Assembly: GCA_020746995.1 (NCBI GenBank)
Contig: JAGPXD010000006.1
Span: 1,302,001 to 1,366,000, forward strand
DNA: 64,000 nt
Direction of reading: 5' to 3'
Source: Plectosphaerella cucumerina
Taxonomy: Eukaryota; Ascomycota; Sordariomycetes; Glomerellales; Plectosphaerellaceae
In this document: piece by piece, positions 23,301-33,112 of the stretch
How the letters are laid out: each line of letters opens with the position of its first letter
How positions within the stretch are numbered: position 1 is the first letter of the stretch
The notes under the pieces: generated by a model
Told to the model about the DNA's origin: nothing
Seen by the model: the letters and a program-made list of their open reading frames with translations, nothing else
Database searches by the model: none
Position numbers and translations under genes: made by a program

Positions 23301-25661
23301 CCGGTTCGGTCTGCTGCTGGTCAACGTTCGAAGAAACAAGCTCACCAAGCCGACTGTTTCCTTCCTTGGCCGGTCCAGAAGGTCAGTGCTACAGGAAGGC
23401 CAGGAGGGTCGACAAATACCCCCCGCCGGGCCCCCGGACTTCGACGACGAGCTGGATACACCCAGTCGACGCGTCGCGGCGTCAGTTTAGTGTGTTATTC
23501 GACGGATGAAAAGAACCTGCTCGGACAGCTGGAACCCGCTCTTCTGGTGGTCCCTCTCCCCGTCGATGACCAGAAATCCTTGTCCTGCGAAGGTCAGACT
23601 CCAGAACTTCCAACCGATCCCCCAAGATTCCGACGCCAAGCTGGGCTTGGTTGCACACAGTTGACGCATCAACCCAGGGTTCTACCGACATACGAGGAGA
23701 AATACTCGAAAAGCTGATGCACTCGCTTCCGAACCTTCTCCCTGCCGACCGGAGGCACTCGGTTTCTTGTTGATGCCAGAGGACCCGATCTACCTTCGAA
23801 GACTCCAAGACCGATCAATCATACACGACCGACACACCTACATCTTGTTCAATCGAGGAGGCGATAGCGCCGCTCGCCAAGCATGTACACACTCTTCGTG
23901 TTGTCCATCCGAAGACTGTGGTGCCGGCAGGAAGACTGTTGCCCTCGACCCTACAATGCTTTCCCACCTTCCAGCCGACAAGAGATTTACCAAGAGCCCA
24001 GACGCCGACCCTCGAGGTCACCGAAAACATACAGAGCGAGCTGGCTATCGGTTGTCTGCTTGGGCGAATGTTCAGACTTGTCACCGGGTCGACATCGCCG
24101 GGCGGGAATTAACAATTGACCTTGTGGCTTGGGCGTTGGTCGGAAAATGGAGAGAAACCCTCCTACCAAGGTCAAACCCCCAGATCCCGACCATATGTGG
24201 CCAATCTAGGCTTCAGCAGCTATGCAGGCATTGAAAATATCCTTCGACGGAAAAAGAAAGCAACAACAGCGGGTTCGGAACGAGCAGCATAAAAAAAATC
24301 CTCGACGTGGGCGTGTCGCCAAACAAGCACACATAGAATGAGTATATACCTGGAGACGCTGCAGGCAGAAGAACAGGAACTCTGTGCGATTACGCAAATC
24401 CCTTGGCGCCAGACGCAGCTTCGGGGGCAAGTCTAAGTCCATCCTCGAACTGAGTTGGGGGGGGCTTCTCGTCAAGAACCAATGACCATACAACAGCATA
24501 CGAGCTGTAAGCTCTCCTATCCCTTCTCCGAATTGTCCGCGGGCGTCTCGTCGAGCTTACGTGCTCACAGTTTCCGAAACAGCGCTCATTCGCTGATCGC
24601 CTTCCTCCTCCGACGATATCCGACGAGTTTCCCCCGCCGATCCCAGGCACGACCGCCACAACGCCTCGTTCAATCACACATAAGCACTGCCGAGCCTCTG
24701 AGCTTAACATCCTCCAACTCCCGAATGGTGCGACCCGAATGGCCGAGAAAGAATACGGTTGGAATAGCGCGCGGCGGATCAGCCTCTGTTGCCACCACGA
24801 GGCCAATGTTGGCTGAGACTGCCGCACAGGGTTCTACAGAGACTCAGTGCTGCCAAGGACTCTTTTGGAAGCACGTCTGGCGCTCAAAGAACGTTCCCAA
24901 GGACCTGGGCAATTGAGTCAACGAATAGAGTCAGGGATAGGGCGGGCGAGATCGTCGGGCCGTTCCGAAAGCTCGAAATCCCCTGTCTTGGATCGAGGAG
25001 CCATCCAACCATCCAAGAGTTCTGCAAGCCAATACACCCGACCGACCCGAGTGCCAGGGTGTCAGGATGCTACCTTGGTTTCCGTTCATCGTACCGAGAC
25101 GTCCGCGTGGAGAAGCAGAACGCGACTCGCGCGGCTTGTGCCATCGCGACATCTTCCTTATCTCAGCCAAGGCCGGGGTTCTTATCAGCTCGTCATCAGA
25201 CAGACAAAACACCCCCACGTCCGATGGCGGACGTCAACCGATTGAGTAATCAAGTTCCGTGGCGCGAATCGGAATCCCATCTTAATTATTGCTTCTCCTG
25301 CAAGGGTCGCATCGACTCTGGCGGCACCTGGTGATCCCTCCCTCCCCCGGACAAGCAGGGGTCATCGGTCGTGGTACCTGCGGCGGGAGCTTTATCTCCA
25401 GAGACACGCCGCCGCACCATGTGCGCCTCCCTCGGTACCTAGAGTCCTGGCCAGATAAGCATCAGCGTCGCGTGCGTTCCTCGTCTCTTCCAGAACCTAA
25501 GCATACTTCTCTCCTATCGACATATCGGTAACCTTCAATCGTCGCCGACTCGCCAGAGACAAAGAGCGCCAGCGCCCGCAGCGACGCCTATCCGCCCACT
25601 CGACGATCGAACAACCCCGGCCTCCCTCCGCCCTGAACGCCCGCAATAGCGACGACAGCCG
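20386..25661. other. 5.3 kb gene desert
   Basis: No open frame on either strand carries a recognisable domain; the longest are below about 185 codons and look like chance. The sequence is less GC-rich than the coding parts. From about 23.0 kb to 24.2 kb it contains a degenerate tandem repeat, described separately. The rest could hold regulatory DNA, a long leader for the gene at 25662, or a non-coding transcript; the sequence does not decide. Confidence 0.55.
23040..24200. repeat. Degenerate tandem repeat, period about 160-190 bp
   Basis: At least five diverged units can be aligned by eye. One shared core has the pattern CGACNCCAAGCTGG, then TACAC, then TCGACG, seen near 23105, 23268, 23443, 23630 and 23797. 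A second core about 60 nt later has the order CGAAGA, AAGC, CCGAC, CTCTT, then GTCGACC or similar, seen near 23165, 23328, 23503, 23693 and 23855. The two cores keep the same order and offset in each unit. Identity is low, so limits and copy number are approximate. No coding frame is kept across units. Confidence 0.6.
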
Positions 25662-26282
25662 ATGATGCGGCCGCCCCCGCCGCGTGGGCCAGCCTCTGCG
25701 CCCGTCCCGCCGCCGGCAGCCGTTCGTTACTCCCGCGACGACCTCGACATCGACGTGCCAGCCAGCCTACTGGACCCAGACACCAGCCAGCTGCTACCTC
25801 CGCGGAAGAAGAAGCACAGGGTCCGCGTGCAGGGGCGGCTCGCCGTTGTTAGGAGCGTGTCAACGGCGAATCTTGGGTCACCAACCGGAAGCAGCGGCCC
25901 GCCCAGCGCCGGCCCCGCCACGCCGCGCTTTGAATCGGGCGTCGGCGGCCACACCGGGTCGGCGTCACCGCGTTGTGGTCGGAGGCGGCGGAGCATGGAT
26001 GATGGCAGCGGCAGCGACATGGGGGAGGACGAGGTACGCGAGACAGCGGTGAGGGACCGGCAGTTCCGGGGGTACGGCATCGGCGGGGCGGGGAATATTC
26101 GTGAGTTCTTCAACAGGTAGTGGTGTGTTGAGGCCTGCTAACACTTTCCAGGCCGGCCGACAGATGTGTACGGATCTTCATCAAGATCAGACAGCAGCCC
26201 GGACAAGAGGTGGTGGAACGGGAGTCTACGAGACCTCATCGGCCGGGTCAGCGAGCGGAAAGGCAAGACTCCAGCTCTGTAG
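25662..26282 (+). CDS. Small disordered protein, unknown function
   Basis: Two exons, 25662-26100 and 26152-26282, with a 51-nt GT-AG intron carrying a GCTAAC branch point; 189 residues. The N-terminus is Pro/Ala-rich, followed by a basic stretch (PPRKKKHRVRVQGR at about residues 46-59) and Gly/Ser/Pro-rich sequence. The C-terminus is more ordered: RGYGIGGAGNIRRPTDVYG, then RWWNGSLRDLIGRV. The clean splice that joins GNI to RRPTDVYG and ends in a helix-like tail supports a real gene. I know no domain for it, though short fungal proteins with a GIGGAGNIRRP-type motif occur. Cellular role unknown. It converges with the NLP gene. Confidence 0.7.
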
Positions 26283-26525
26283 ACTGGGAAGCATAGATGC
26301 CAGGCTGGCCACTGGTATCGTCATCCGAGGTCAAAGAAAATGCATATTCCGAAGTTTCTAATCTGACTCTTGTTGAAAGATCTACCACCCTGAACCCTCT
26401 TCCCTTCCTCTTCGCCCCTTTTCCTATCTGACATCTTCCTCCACTACTCTAAACATCCTCCAGGCCTCTCGTCAGGCAATCGCCACAAAGCTAAGACCAA
26501 CAGCACCATCTGGTACTGTCCCGGC

Positions 26526-27410
26526 CTACTCTGGCTTGGGTATTCCCGGGAACAGGGGAACCTCATCATAAGCACAGTCGAACCCATCGTCCCTCGCCGC
26601 CTGCGGCATCGACTTGACCAGTTCCGCCGTATACTGCTCCTCGCTATGCCAAGGCAGATGCGCAGACCCAAAGTCATGATCCCTCAGCTTATCCCTCAAC
26701 TCAACAAGATACCCCTGCCATCCCAGCAACCCTCCACGGATCCAGACGTGCTTGTCATTCTCCGGCGGCTCGTCACCACCACCACTCTTCGCAAAGCGGA
26801 AGCAGTGCGTACGCGCGCCGCTCTTGTGGAACACAACCTTGGGATGCGTCGCCTCATCCTTCGGCAGCCAGTCCCAGTTCGGCAGGGGGAACTCAGCCGG
26901 GCTCAGCGCGGAAGGCACATCCTCAGCAGCGCGAGACTCGTACTCCCCATGGCATGAGACGGCCACGGAGCGCGCGGCGCCGCGATATTCCCAGACCACG
27001 ATGCTCTCCCAGTCATGGCGGTGGTTCCACTGGCTTAGCGGCGAGGGAGCGGCCCAGTCCATCTGGAAGTAGTACGAGTAGAGGAAGGCGCACCAGCCGC
27101 GATTGCAGCGGCCGCGGACGTAGACATTTGAGTTGTCGAGGGCCGAGGGGGCGCGGCAGGGGGAGGTGTCGCCCGAGGGCTCGAGGCCGGGGGAGATTGT
27201 GCAGGAGGGGGAGATGGCGGGGACGTTGTAGCAGCTGTCGGTGTCGAAGTCGAGGAGGGGCTGGAAGCGGAACTCGAGGGCTTGAGCGTGGTCTTTGGGG
27301 AGGGGCTCGAGGGGGGTTGAAGTCTCGCGGGGGAGAAGGGTTCGAGGGAGGGCGTTGGTGAGGCGGAGGGAGAGGCAGAGGGCTGCCAGGAGGGTGGTTG
27401 TTGTGGGCAT
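26526..27410 (-). CDS. Secreted NPP1 / necrosis-inducing (Nep1-like) protein
   Basis: One exon, 294 residues. A signal peptide is predicted over about the first 20 residues (hydrophobic LLAALCLSL then an Ala-Leu boundary). The NPP1 core is visible: the heptapeptide usually written GHRHDWE is present as NHRHDWE at residues 129-135, just after a hydrophobic aromatic segment (AFLYSYYF). At least five cysteines lie between residues 60 and 110, more than the two of type 1 NLPs, suggesting another type. Family members act outside the cell, many as membrane-damaging or immune-triggering proteins in plants, but several in fungi are non-cytolytic. The changed first residue of the heptapeptide and the altered upstream segment leave activity open. 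No frameshift or truncation is seen. Confidence 0.9.
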   Translation of the reverse strand: MPTTTTLLAALCLSLRLTNALPRTLLPRETSTPLEPLPKDHAQALEFRFQPLLDFDTDSCYNVPAISPSCTISPGLEPSGDTSPCRAPSALDNSNVYVRGRCNRGWCAFLYSYYFQMDWAAPSPLSQWNHRHDWESIVVWEYRGAARSVAVSCHGEYESRAAEDVPSALSPAEFPLPNWDWLPKDEATHPKVVFHKSGARTHCFRFAKSGGGDEPPENDKHVWIRGGLLGWQGYLVELRDKLRDHDFGSAHLPWHSEEQYTAELVKSMPQAARDDGFDCAYDEVPLFPGIPKPE

Positions 27411-28043
27411 GGTGGTGGACTGAGAGTGAGGATGTTGATGAAGATGCAGAAATGGAAGCATGATACCTGGGCTTTGATGCTCGTCTTTATACAGCCGTAT
27501 TCCCGACTTCGATGGGAGGCCCTCCTCGTGCACCACGAGACTATTTCCGAATGGCTTCAAGCTCAACCCACCCCACTTGAAGACGGAACACTCGGCGACT
27601 TCTTAACATTCTCGGCCCTACATTCCAAGTCACACTCGTCTTTCAGCGTGTCAACAGCCAGAAGCGCGACAGCTTGATGTCACCTCCTCCTCGGCGCAAG
27701 CTCCGAAAGGGGTCGCCGTCGGAGCAGTCAGGCAGGTCGGCCGAGTGGTGGGACATCCTCCTCAGCCGCATGGCCGGGGATGCCGAGCGGCTGTACAGCC
27801 CTATGAGTGTGACATGATGGCGTCTATCCTAAGGAGGGAGTGCGATTTCAAGTGCCACGCAATGTGGTGTCCCTGACGTGAGTCTCGGGGTACACAACAT
27901 GATCTCAGTAAGTGCCGGCATGCACAGCCCTATGGCCCTCTTATCTGTACAACATCACACTACAGGTACTCCAAAAAGTCGTGTCATGGTCATCGTGTGC
28001 TATGCGGCCGTAAACTTCGTAATCCCTTCTTCAGAACCCTTCC
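27411..28043. other. Intergenic, no gene seen
   Basis: Promoter of the NLP gene on the right side of its start, and the 3' flank of the phospholipase gene. Only short chance frames are present. Confidence 0.5.
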
Positions 28044-29858
28044 CTACCGCTTCCCAATGAACCCCTTCCCAAGGAACTTGTCCATATCGTCCTTGGCGTC
28101 GTCAATGTCGATCTTGATGAGGACGTTACACTTCGTCTCCCTTCCCTTGAGGTCAAGCATGCGCACAAACACCCACTCATGGTTGCGCGCATATTCCAGA
28201 CGAATGGCGCCAACAGCGAACATTGGGTTCGTAGCCCACGAGTCGTCACTCTTGACGAGCATGCGCAGGAACACGAGCGGGTTATCGTCATACTCCCACT
28301 CGAGCACCTCGTCCCACAGCGGGTCAGTGGGTGGCGGGTTCTCGCCCTTGTGCAGGAAGCTGGTGAGCTTGTGCTGACGGTAGGGCGACGTCTTGCGCTT
28401 GGGCGGCTTGTTCTCGACGTCGTCGGGGTGCACGAGGGTGCATGTCAGATACGGCTTGATGTCGTCGGCGGCCCGGCCTTCAGGCAAGGGCACATCCGAA
28501 GCACCAGCGACATGGAGGCGAAGGCGGCGCTTCCGGTCGCCGGTAAGGCGGCCCTCGCCTCCGATGCGCAGGGCCTCGGGCTTGAGGACGAATCCGTCGG
28601 TGCCGGAGAAGAGGGCCTCGTTGCACTGCATGGCGGCGCCAAAGGTCTGCCAGTTGAGGGCGCAGATCTGCGCGCCAAGGCCCCAGAAGGGCACGGGCTT
28701 GAGGTTGCGGGAGGAGATGCGCGTGCCCTTGGGGAAGACGCGCATGAGGTGCTGGGCGTTGTGGGCGACGATTCGGTGGTTCTGGGAGGGCATGTGGGCG
28801 GCGAGGCCGGACTCGGAGACGTTGATGAGGTGGTGGTGGGGGGCAAGGAACTCCTCGCCCGGGTCGAACCAGGCGTTGTTGCGCGGCTTGACCGACTGGG
28901 CGTAGACACCGAGGGCGGACAGCTCGGGGATGATCTTTGCCGAGGGGGCGGCCGAGACCTTGCGCTCGTGGTAGACCTTGCGGGCCTCGCGCTCGTCTTC
29001 GTCCTCCGAGTCGCTCGAGTCGCTGGAGGAGCTGCCGTCGAGCTCATCGGGCCATTCATACTCGACGATGACGGCGATTTTGGAGCCTAGCTCGGCGAGG
29101 GTGACGTGCTCGCCGGTGCCGGCCTGCTCGCGGTGGCCCTCGGCGCGGACGGCCTTGGAGAGCAGACGGTGGCCGAGGATCTCGGTCATGATTTCCACGA
29201 GGCGAAGTTGGCCCTCGGGCCCGCAATGGTTCTCGAGAGAAAGGAGGATGGGCGCAGCCTGCCACCCCGGCTCGTCGTGGTGGGCAGCCTCGGCGGTCTC
29301 CTGGTCGTGAACGTCGCGAATGGCCTCGCAGACGGAGCGGAAAGAGATGTTCGAGGTAAGGGTCCAGCCGTGAGTGACCTTTGGCTCGGCCTTGTCGTCT
29401 GGGTTGTCCCAGGCGTCGATCTCGACGCAGCGGGCGCCGGCCTGCAGGGCTGACTCGTAGGCGGTTGCGCACGAGGAGCCGTAGAGCTGGTGGGCGAGGA
29501 GGTAGGTGTTGTGGCTGGAGCTGACGAAGTAATCTGGCAGCGGGTGAGAGCGATCTGTGATTTCGCGCGGCACGGAGATGTGAGGCTTCTCCATGATAGC
29601 GCGTAGTTCGGGGGTTGGCTCCTCGGTGTCGAGGTTGATGAAGTGAGGGGGGATGATCTCATGGTCGCGGATGAAGGCCTTGAGTGCGCGGCTGGCGCGG
29701 AGGTTGTGCTTGATGGCCGTGTCCCTGGCGCTGTGGCCACCGCCGGCGATGGTGCCGGCCTCGATCTCCTCGCCGTTGTCGTCCTCGTCCGACTCGTGGG
29801 TGCCCTTTGCCCTGGAGAAGGGCGAGAGCTTCGCAATGCCCTCGGTGATGGAGGCCAT
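28044..29858 (-). CDS. Phosphoinositide-specific phospholipase C (delta-like)
   Basis: One exon, 604 residues. The X box spans about residues 107-270 with both catalytic histidines, His116 in SSSHNTYL and His163 in VTHGW, and the metal-site phrases GARCVEIDAWD and LSLENHC. An acidic linker (about 275-292) leads to the Y box (about 306-425), with the typical MRVFPKG, SSRNLKPVPFWGLGAQICALNWQT split over it, and FSGTDGFVLKP. A C2 domain follows (about 445-595). There is no clear PH domain; the N-terminal 100 residues hold only an EF-hand-like remnant (FIRDHEIIPPHF). The enzyme cleaves PIP2 to IP3 and diacylglycerol at the plasma membrane, controlled by calcium. Start chosen at the ATG at 29858; the frame upstream lacks family character. 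Divergent from the hydrolase gene at 30866. Confidence 0.95.
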   Translation of the reverse strand: MASITEGIAKLSPFSRAKGTHESDEDDNGEEIEAGTIAGGGHSARDTAIKHNLRASRALKAFIRDHEIIPPHFINLDTEEPTPELRAIMEKPHISVPREITDRSHPLPDYFVSSSHNTYLLAHQLYGSSCATAYESALQAGARCVEIDAWDNPDDKAEPKVTHGWTLTSNISFRSVCEAIRDVHDQETAEAAHHDEPGWQAAPILLSLENHCGPEGQLRLVEIMTEILGHRLLSKAVRAEGHREQAGTGEHVTLAELGSKIAVIVEYEWPDELDGSSSSDSSDSEDEDEREARKVYHERKVSAAPSAKIIPELSALGVYAQSVKPRNNAWFDPGEEFLAPHHHLINVSESGLAAHMPSQNHRIVAHNAQHLMRVFPKGTRISSRNLKPVPFWGLGAQICALNWQTFGAAMQCNEALFSGTDGFVLKPEALRIGGEGRLTGDRKRRLRLHVAGASDVPLPEGRAADDIKPYLTCTLVHPDDVENKPPKRKTSPYRQHKLTSFLHKGENPPPTDPLWDEVLEWEYDDNPLVFLRMLVKSDDSWATNPMFAVGAIRLEYARNHEWVFVRMLDLKGRETKCNVLIKIDIDDAKDDMDKFLGKGFIGKR

Positions 29859-30865
29859 GGTGGAGGGGGTGGTGCTGGCCGATTTGGGTGGTGGTTTTCG
29901 TGTAGTAAGACGATAGAAGGTCCGCGCTTGCCTTGAGAACTCTTCAATTTGAAAGAGCCCGGCGGAGAAGGGGAAGCGTGCTGGCCAGGTGAGTCGGCGC
30001 AAGCAGGAAATGGGAAGAAGTTGAGGTCGAAGCTCGGCAGTGAGCTCATCCAAGCTGACAGCGGGGGCGGGGTGAGAGCTCCGGCGAATGAGCTGGCCTT
30101 GCCAGGGCTCGGGTACGTACCGGCCGCGTACGTCATGCTTGGCGCCAGATGCCGGCACTTGCCGCCTCTCGAAGGGCAGGAGTGCCAGGGGCTGTCAGGG
30201 GCATCACCAAGACGCCTTCTGCCGTGATAACCGTTGGCATTGTTTCAACAGTCTTGGTCGAGAGTGGAGGTGTGGACATTCTCGATGGATCTTGAAGTCC
30301 GCCAAGTTTTTGTTTCTTGTAGGTTGTGCAAGGTAGACTGGACTCTGTGCTGATTGGGTGTGGCGGTTGAAGCACCCAGAAGCTTGGCTTGACTCGGGTC
30401 TCACAGCAGAAGAAGCTATGCTGTGATATGGAAGTCTTGGCTGCACTACCTTCAAGGGTTGAAAAGGGGCTTAGGGGTGTCCTCTTGGCACTGTACGTCT
30501 TTACTGTTGAACTTCATTTGGGAATTTGGTAGTAAAAGATACTTTGAGTGCCTCATCCAAGGCGGGTCAGGGGAGGACGCTAGACATGTATATGGCATAT
30601 AATGCAGTTGCATTGATTCTGGACGACTCAAAGTTGAAGTTGGGGAATAGTATCAAGTTACTCAGTTAGCACGACTAGCCAACCCTAAGCGCGGAAAGGC
30701 TGTGTTACCACCTGCAGCCAGCATCAGATGCGGGGAACCTTGTCAACTTCCATCTGCGTGTACCTCACACATCAAATCGAACTTCCTTCATACTTCAAGA
30801 CAGCCTCACAGCCTCAGTCCGCTCTAAACCTCCTCCATCCACGACTCAGCATCACAGACAATACC
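29859..30865. other. Divergent promoter region
   Basis: About 1 kb between the phospholipase C gene (minus) and the alpha/beta hydrolase gene (plus). It becomes AT-richer between about 30480 and 30700. No RNA gene or repeat is evident. Confidence 0.5.
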
Positions 30866-32033
30866 ATGTGCGACTTCACGCAATACGACGGCCCCAGCGC
30901 CAAATACCTCGCCCTCGTCGCCGAAGACACCACCCCCTCGCCGCCCAACAACCTACCACCCATCGAGCTCCGGCGCCTCGCCAACGCCTCGGGCGAGAGA
31001 GCATCAGCCCAGATCATGAAAGAACTCGGTCCCCTCGTCACCATCCAGAACCATACCCTCACAGCCAGAGATGGCACCCCCCTTTTCGCCAGGAGCTACC
31101 GCCCCGTCATTTCCAATGACACCCCCCTCCCTGTGTACATGCACTTCCACGGCGGCGGCTTCATCATGGGCACTCTCGACAAAGAGGACGCCAACTGCGC
31201 CCGCATCGCCGTCGACGCTGGCGTCGCCGTCTTTCACGTCAACTACCGGCACACGCCTGAGCATGTCTTCCCCACAGCGTGGGATGATGCCGAGGATGCA
31301 TTTGAGTGGCTTCACGCCCATGTCGAGGATGTCGGAGGTCTTGCTGACCAAGTCGTTGTGGGAGGCACGTCAGCAGGAGGACAGCTGGCCGCCTCGCTCG
31401 CGTTGCGGAAGCACCTGGGCAGCTTCGCACAGCATCTTCCCCCTATCGTGGGACAAGTCCTCATGGTGCCTCTGCTCGCACATCCAGACTTTAGGGAAGC
31501 TCAGCTGAGCCAGCTCAAAGACAGGTCGCTCTCATCATACGAAACAAACAGGGATGCGCCTGTGCTTCCTGTCAAAGCAATTCATATGCTTGCCGGGCTG
31601 CTGCAGATCGACAGTGCCAAGTTGGCGGACCTCAGAGCAAGTCCAGGGACAGCAACCACAAAGGACGTCGAGGGCATGGCTCCCACAATCATCGGGGTGT
31701 GTGGATGGGATCCTCTGAGGGACGAGGGGCTTCTGTTTGCAAAGCTTCTCGCCGAAGCAGGGTATGTCTGGACTGTTCTGAGCTGGTGATGACATGACTG
31801 ACTGTGGCAGGGTTCCTACCGAGACGCACATGTTCTTGGGCATGCCGCATTCTTTCCGGGCCTACGGAGATCGTCTCACCGAAACCAAGCGGTGGGATGC
31901 CATCGTCGCTAATGGGATCCGCTGGGCCCTTTCGAAGCCGGAAGCTTCGGGAGTTTTCACCATCAACACGGGTGATGAGGAGTCTGGTAGTGTTGAGAGC
32001 AAGACTGAAATTGGGGATATTCCCACCAACTAG
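30866..32033 (+). CDS. Alpha/beta hydrolase, hormone-sensitive-lipase-type
   Basis: Two exons, 30866-31761 and 31811-32033, with a 49-nt GT-AG intron; 372 residues. The HSL-family oxyanion motif HGGGF is at residues 95-99, the nucleophile Ser169 lies in GTSAGG, the catalytic Asp282 in GWDPLRDEG, and His312 in GMPHSF, which falls in exon 2. This makes a complete triad. Such enzymes hydrolyse short-chain esters, lipid esters or related carbonyl substrates. There is no signal peptide, so it is probably cytosolic. The start is the first ATG that fits the family length; the frame is open further upstream with another ATG at 30728. The C-terminus after about residue 340 is Ser/Glu-rich. Confidence 0.93.
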
Positions 32034-33112
32034 AAGAGCATCATCCTGCACATTTTGGGTCCGTTCTCCCCCATACACGGTCCTCTTCCTCCTCCTGATA
32101 GCATCTATTCCTGGCCTGTCAGCCTTGCAAAGTCCGAGCCTCCCCCGTCAGCCGCACATCCCACGCCCCAACCTCCCTCAGCCGACCTGACACCTCTCAC
32201 CAAACGTTGTTTTCACCTCAAGACCCTTTCCCCTGGACATGTTCGGACAGAGCACCCGGATACAAACAGATCCGTCCGCATCGACACACCCCCTGGAAAA
32301 CAGCGCCCTCTTGGCATCTCATCACAGTCCGCAATGCCCAGACGGGGAAAGAAAAGGTCTGAATATCTGCCTCCCTTCGCCAGGACTTTCCTCCCCCACG
32401 TCCACCGCCTTCCTCTTCCGCACCAGCGGCGATAAGAAAAGGCGCGGCTTTCCGCCCGATGTGTCCGGCGCCTGCGGGCGCTCCGCCGGTTTCAGATTCC
32501 CAAATGCCGCCGAACGGGGCGCCCGGGCATGGGAAACCTCCAGCGGGCGCCGCCTGACTCCTGATATAGCCTCGCGGCCGGCCGGTGGGGGCCTTCAAAC
32601 CGCGCTGAGACGGGCACGCGATGATCGGGGGGCCTTGCGAGGCGAGGCGAGGGCCAGGGCGCTCCATCGAGCAGCAGGGGGAGAAAGGCATCACGACATC
32701 ACGGCATGTCACGGGCGTTTCGGGGGGAGAAATCATGGATCAAAACTCCTCCAAAGATGGGAGGGGGGGTGGTCTAGGAGTCTATGAACCTATCATAGGC
32801 TGCTTTTTTCTTCGTTCAGTCGTGGCGCCTGTGCCTCCAGTCCCAGAAGTACAATCGTGGGAAAGGGCCGTGCCTCTCACTCTCTCTCTCTCTCTCTTGC
32901 GTCTCCGCCTGTCCAGGCGTGCGCCATGGGGGTCAAACTAGGTAGTAGGGTTGTGATACATAGGAAAAGGAAATGGGGGAAAAAAAGTAGAAGAAGAGAA
33001 AATGCAATCAACGCTCGCCATGGATGTGTGATGCTGTATGCGGATGCAGGTGGGCACTGTAGACAAGAAAACTGCTCCCCTGGGGTCGGTGCACCCCCAA
33101 ATTCCCTCTCGC
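32034..33112. other. Intergenic, no gene seen
   Basis: About 1.1 kb between convergent genes. It includes a (TC)8 microsatellite at 32881-32896 and purine-rich stretches near 32960-33000. No credible coding frame. Confidence 0.5.

Noticed and set aside
28179..29090. 303-codon Val/Gly/Leu-rich plus-strand frame
   Set aside because: Antisense to phospholipase C; typical shadow composition.
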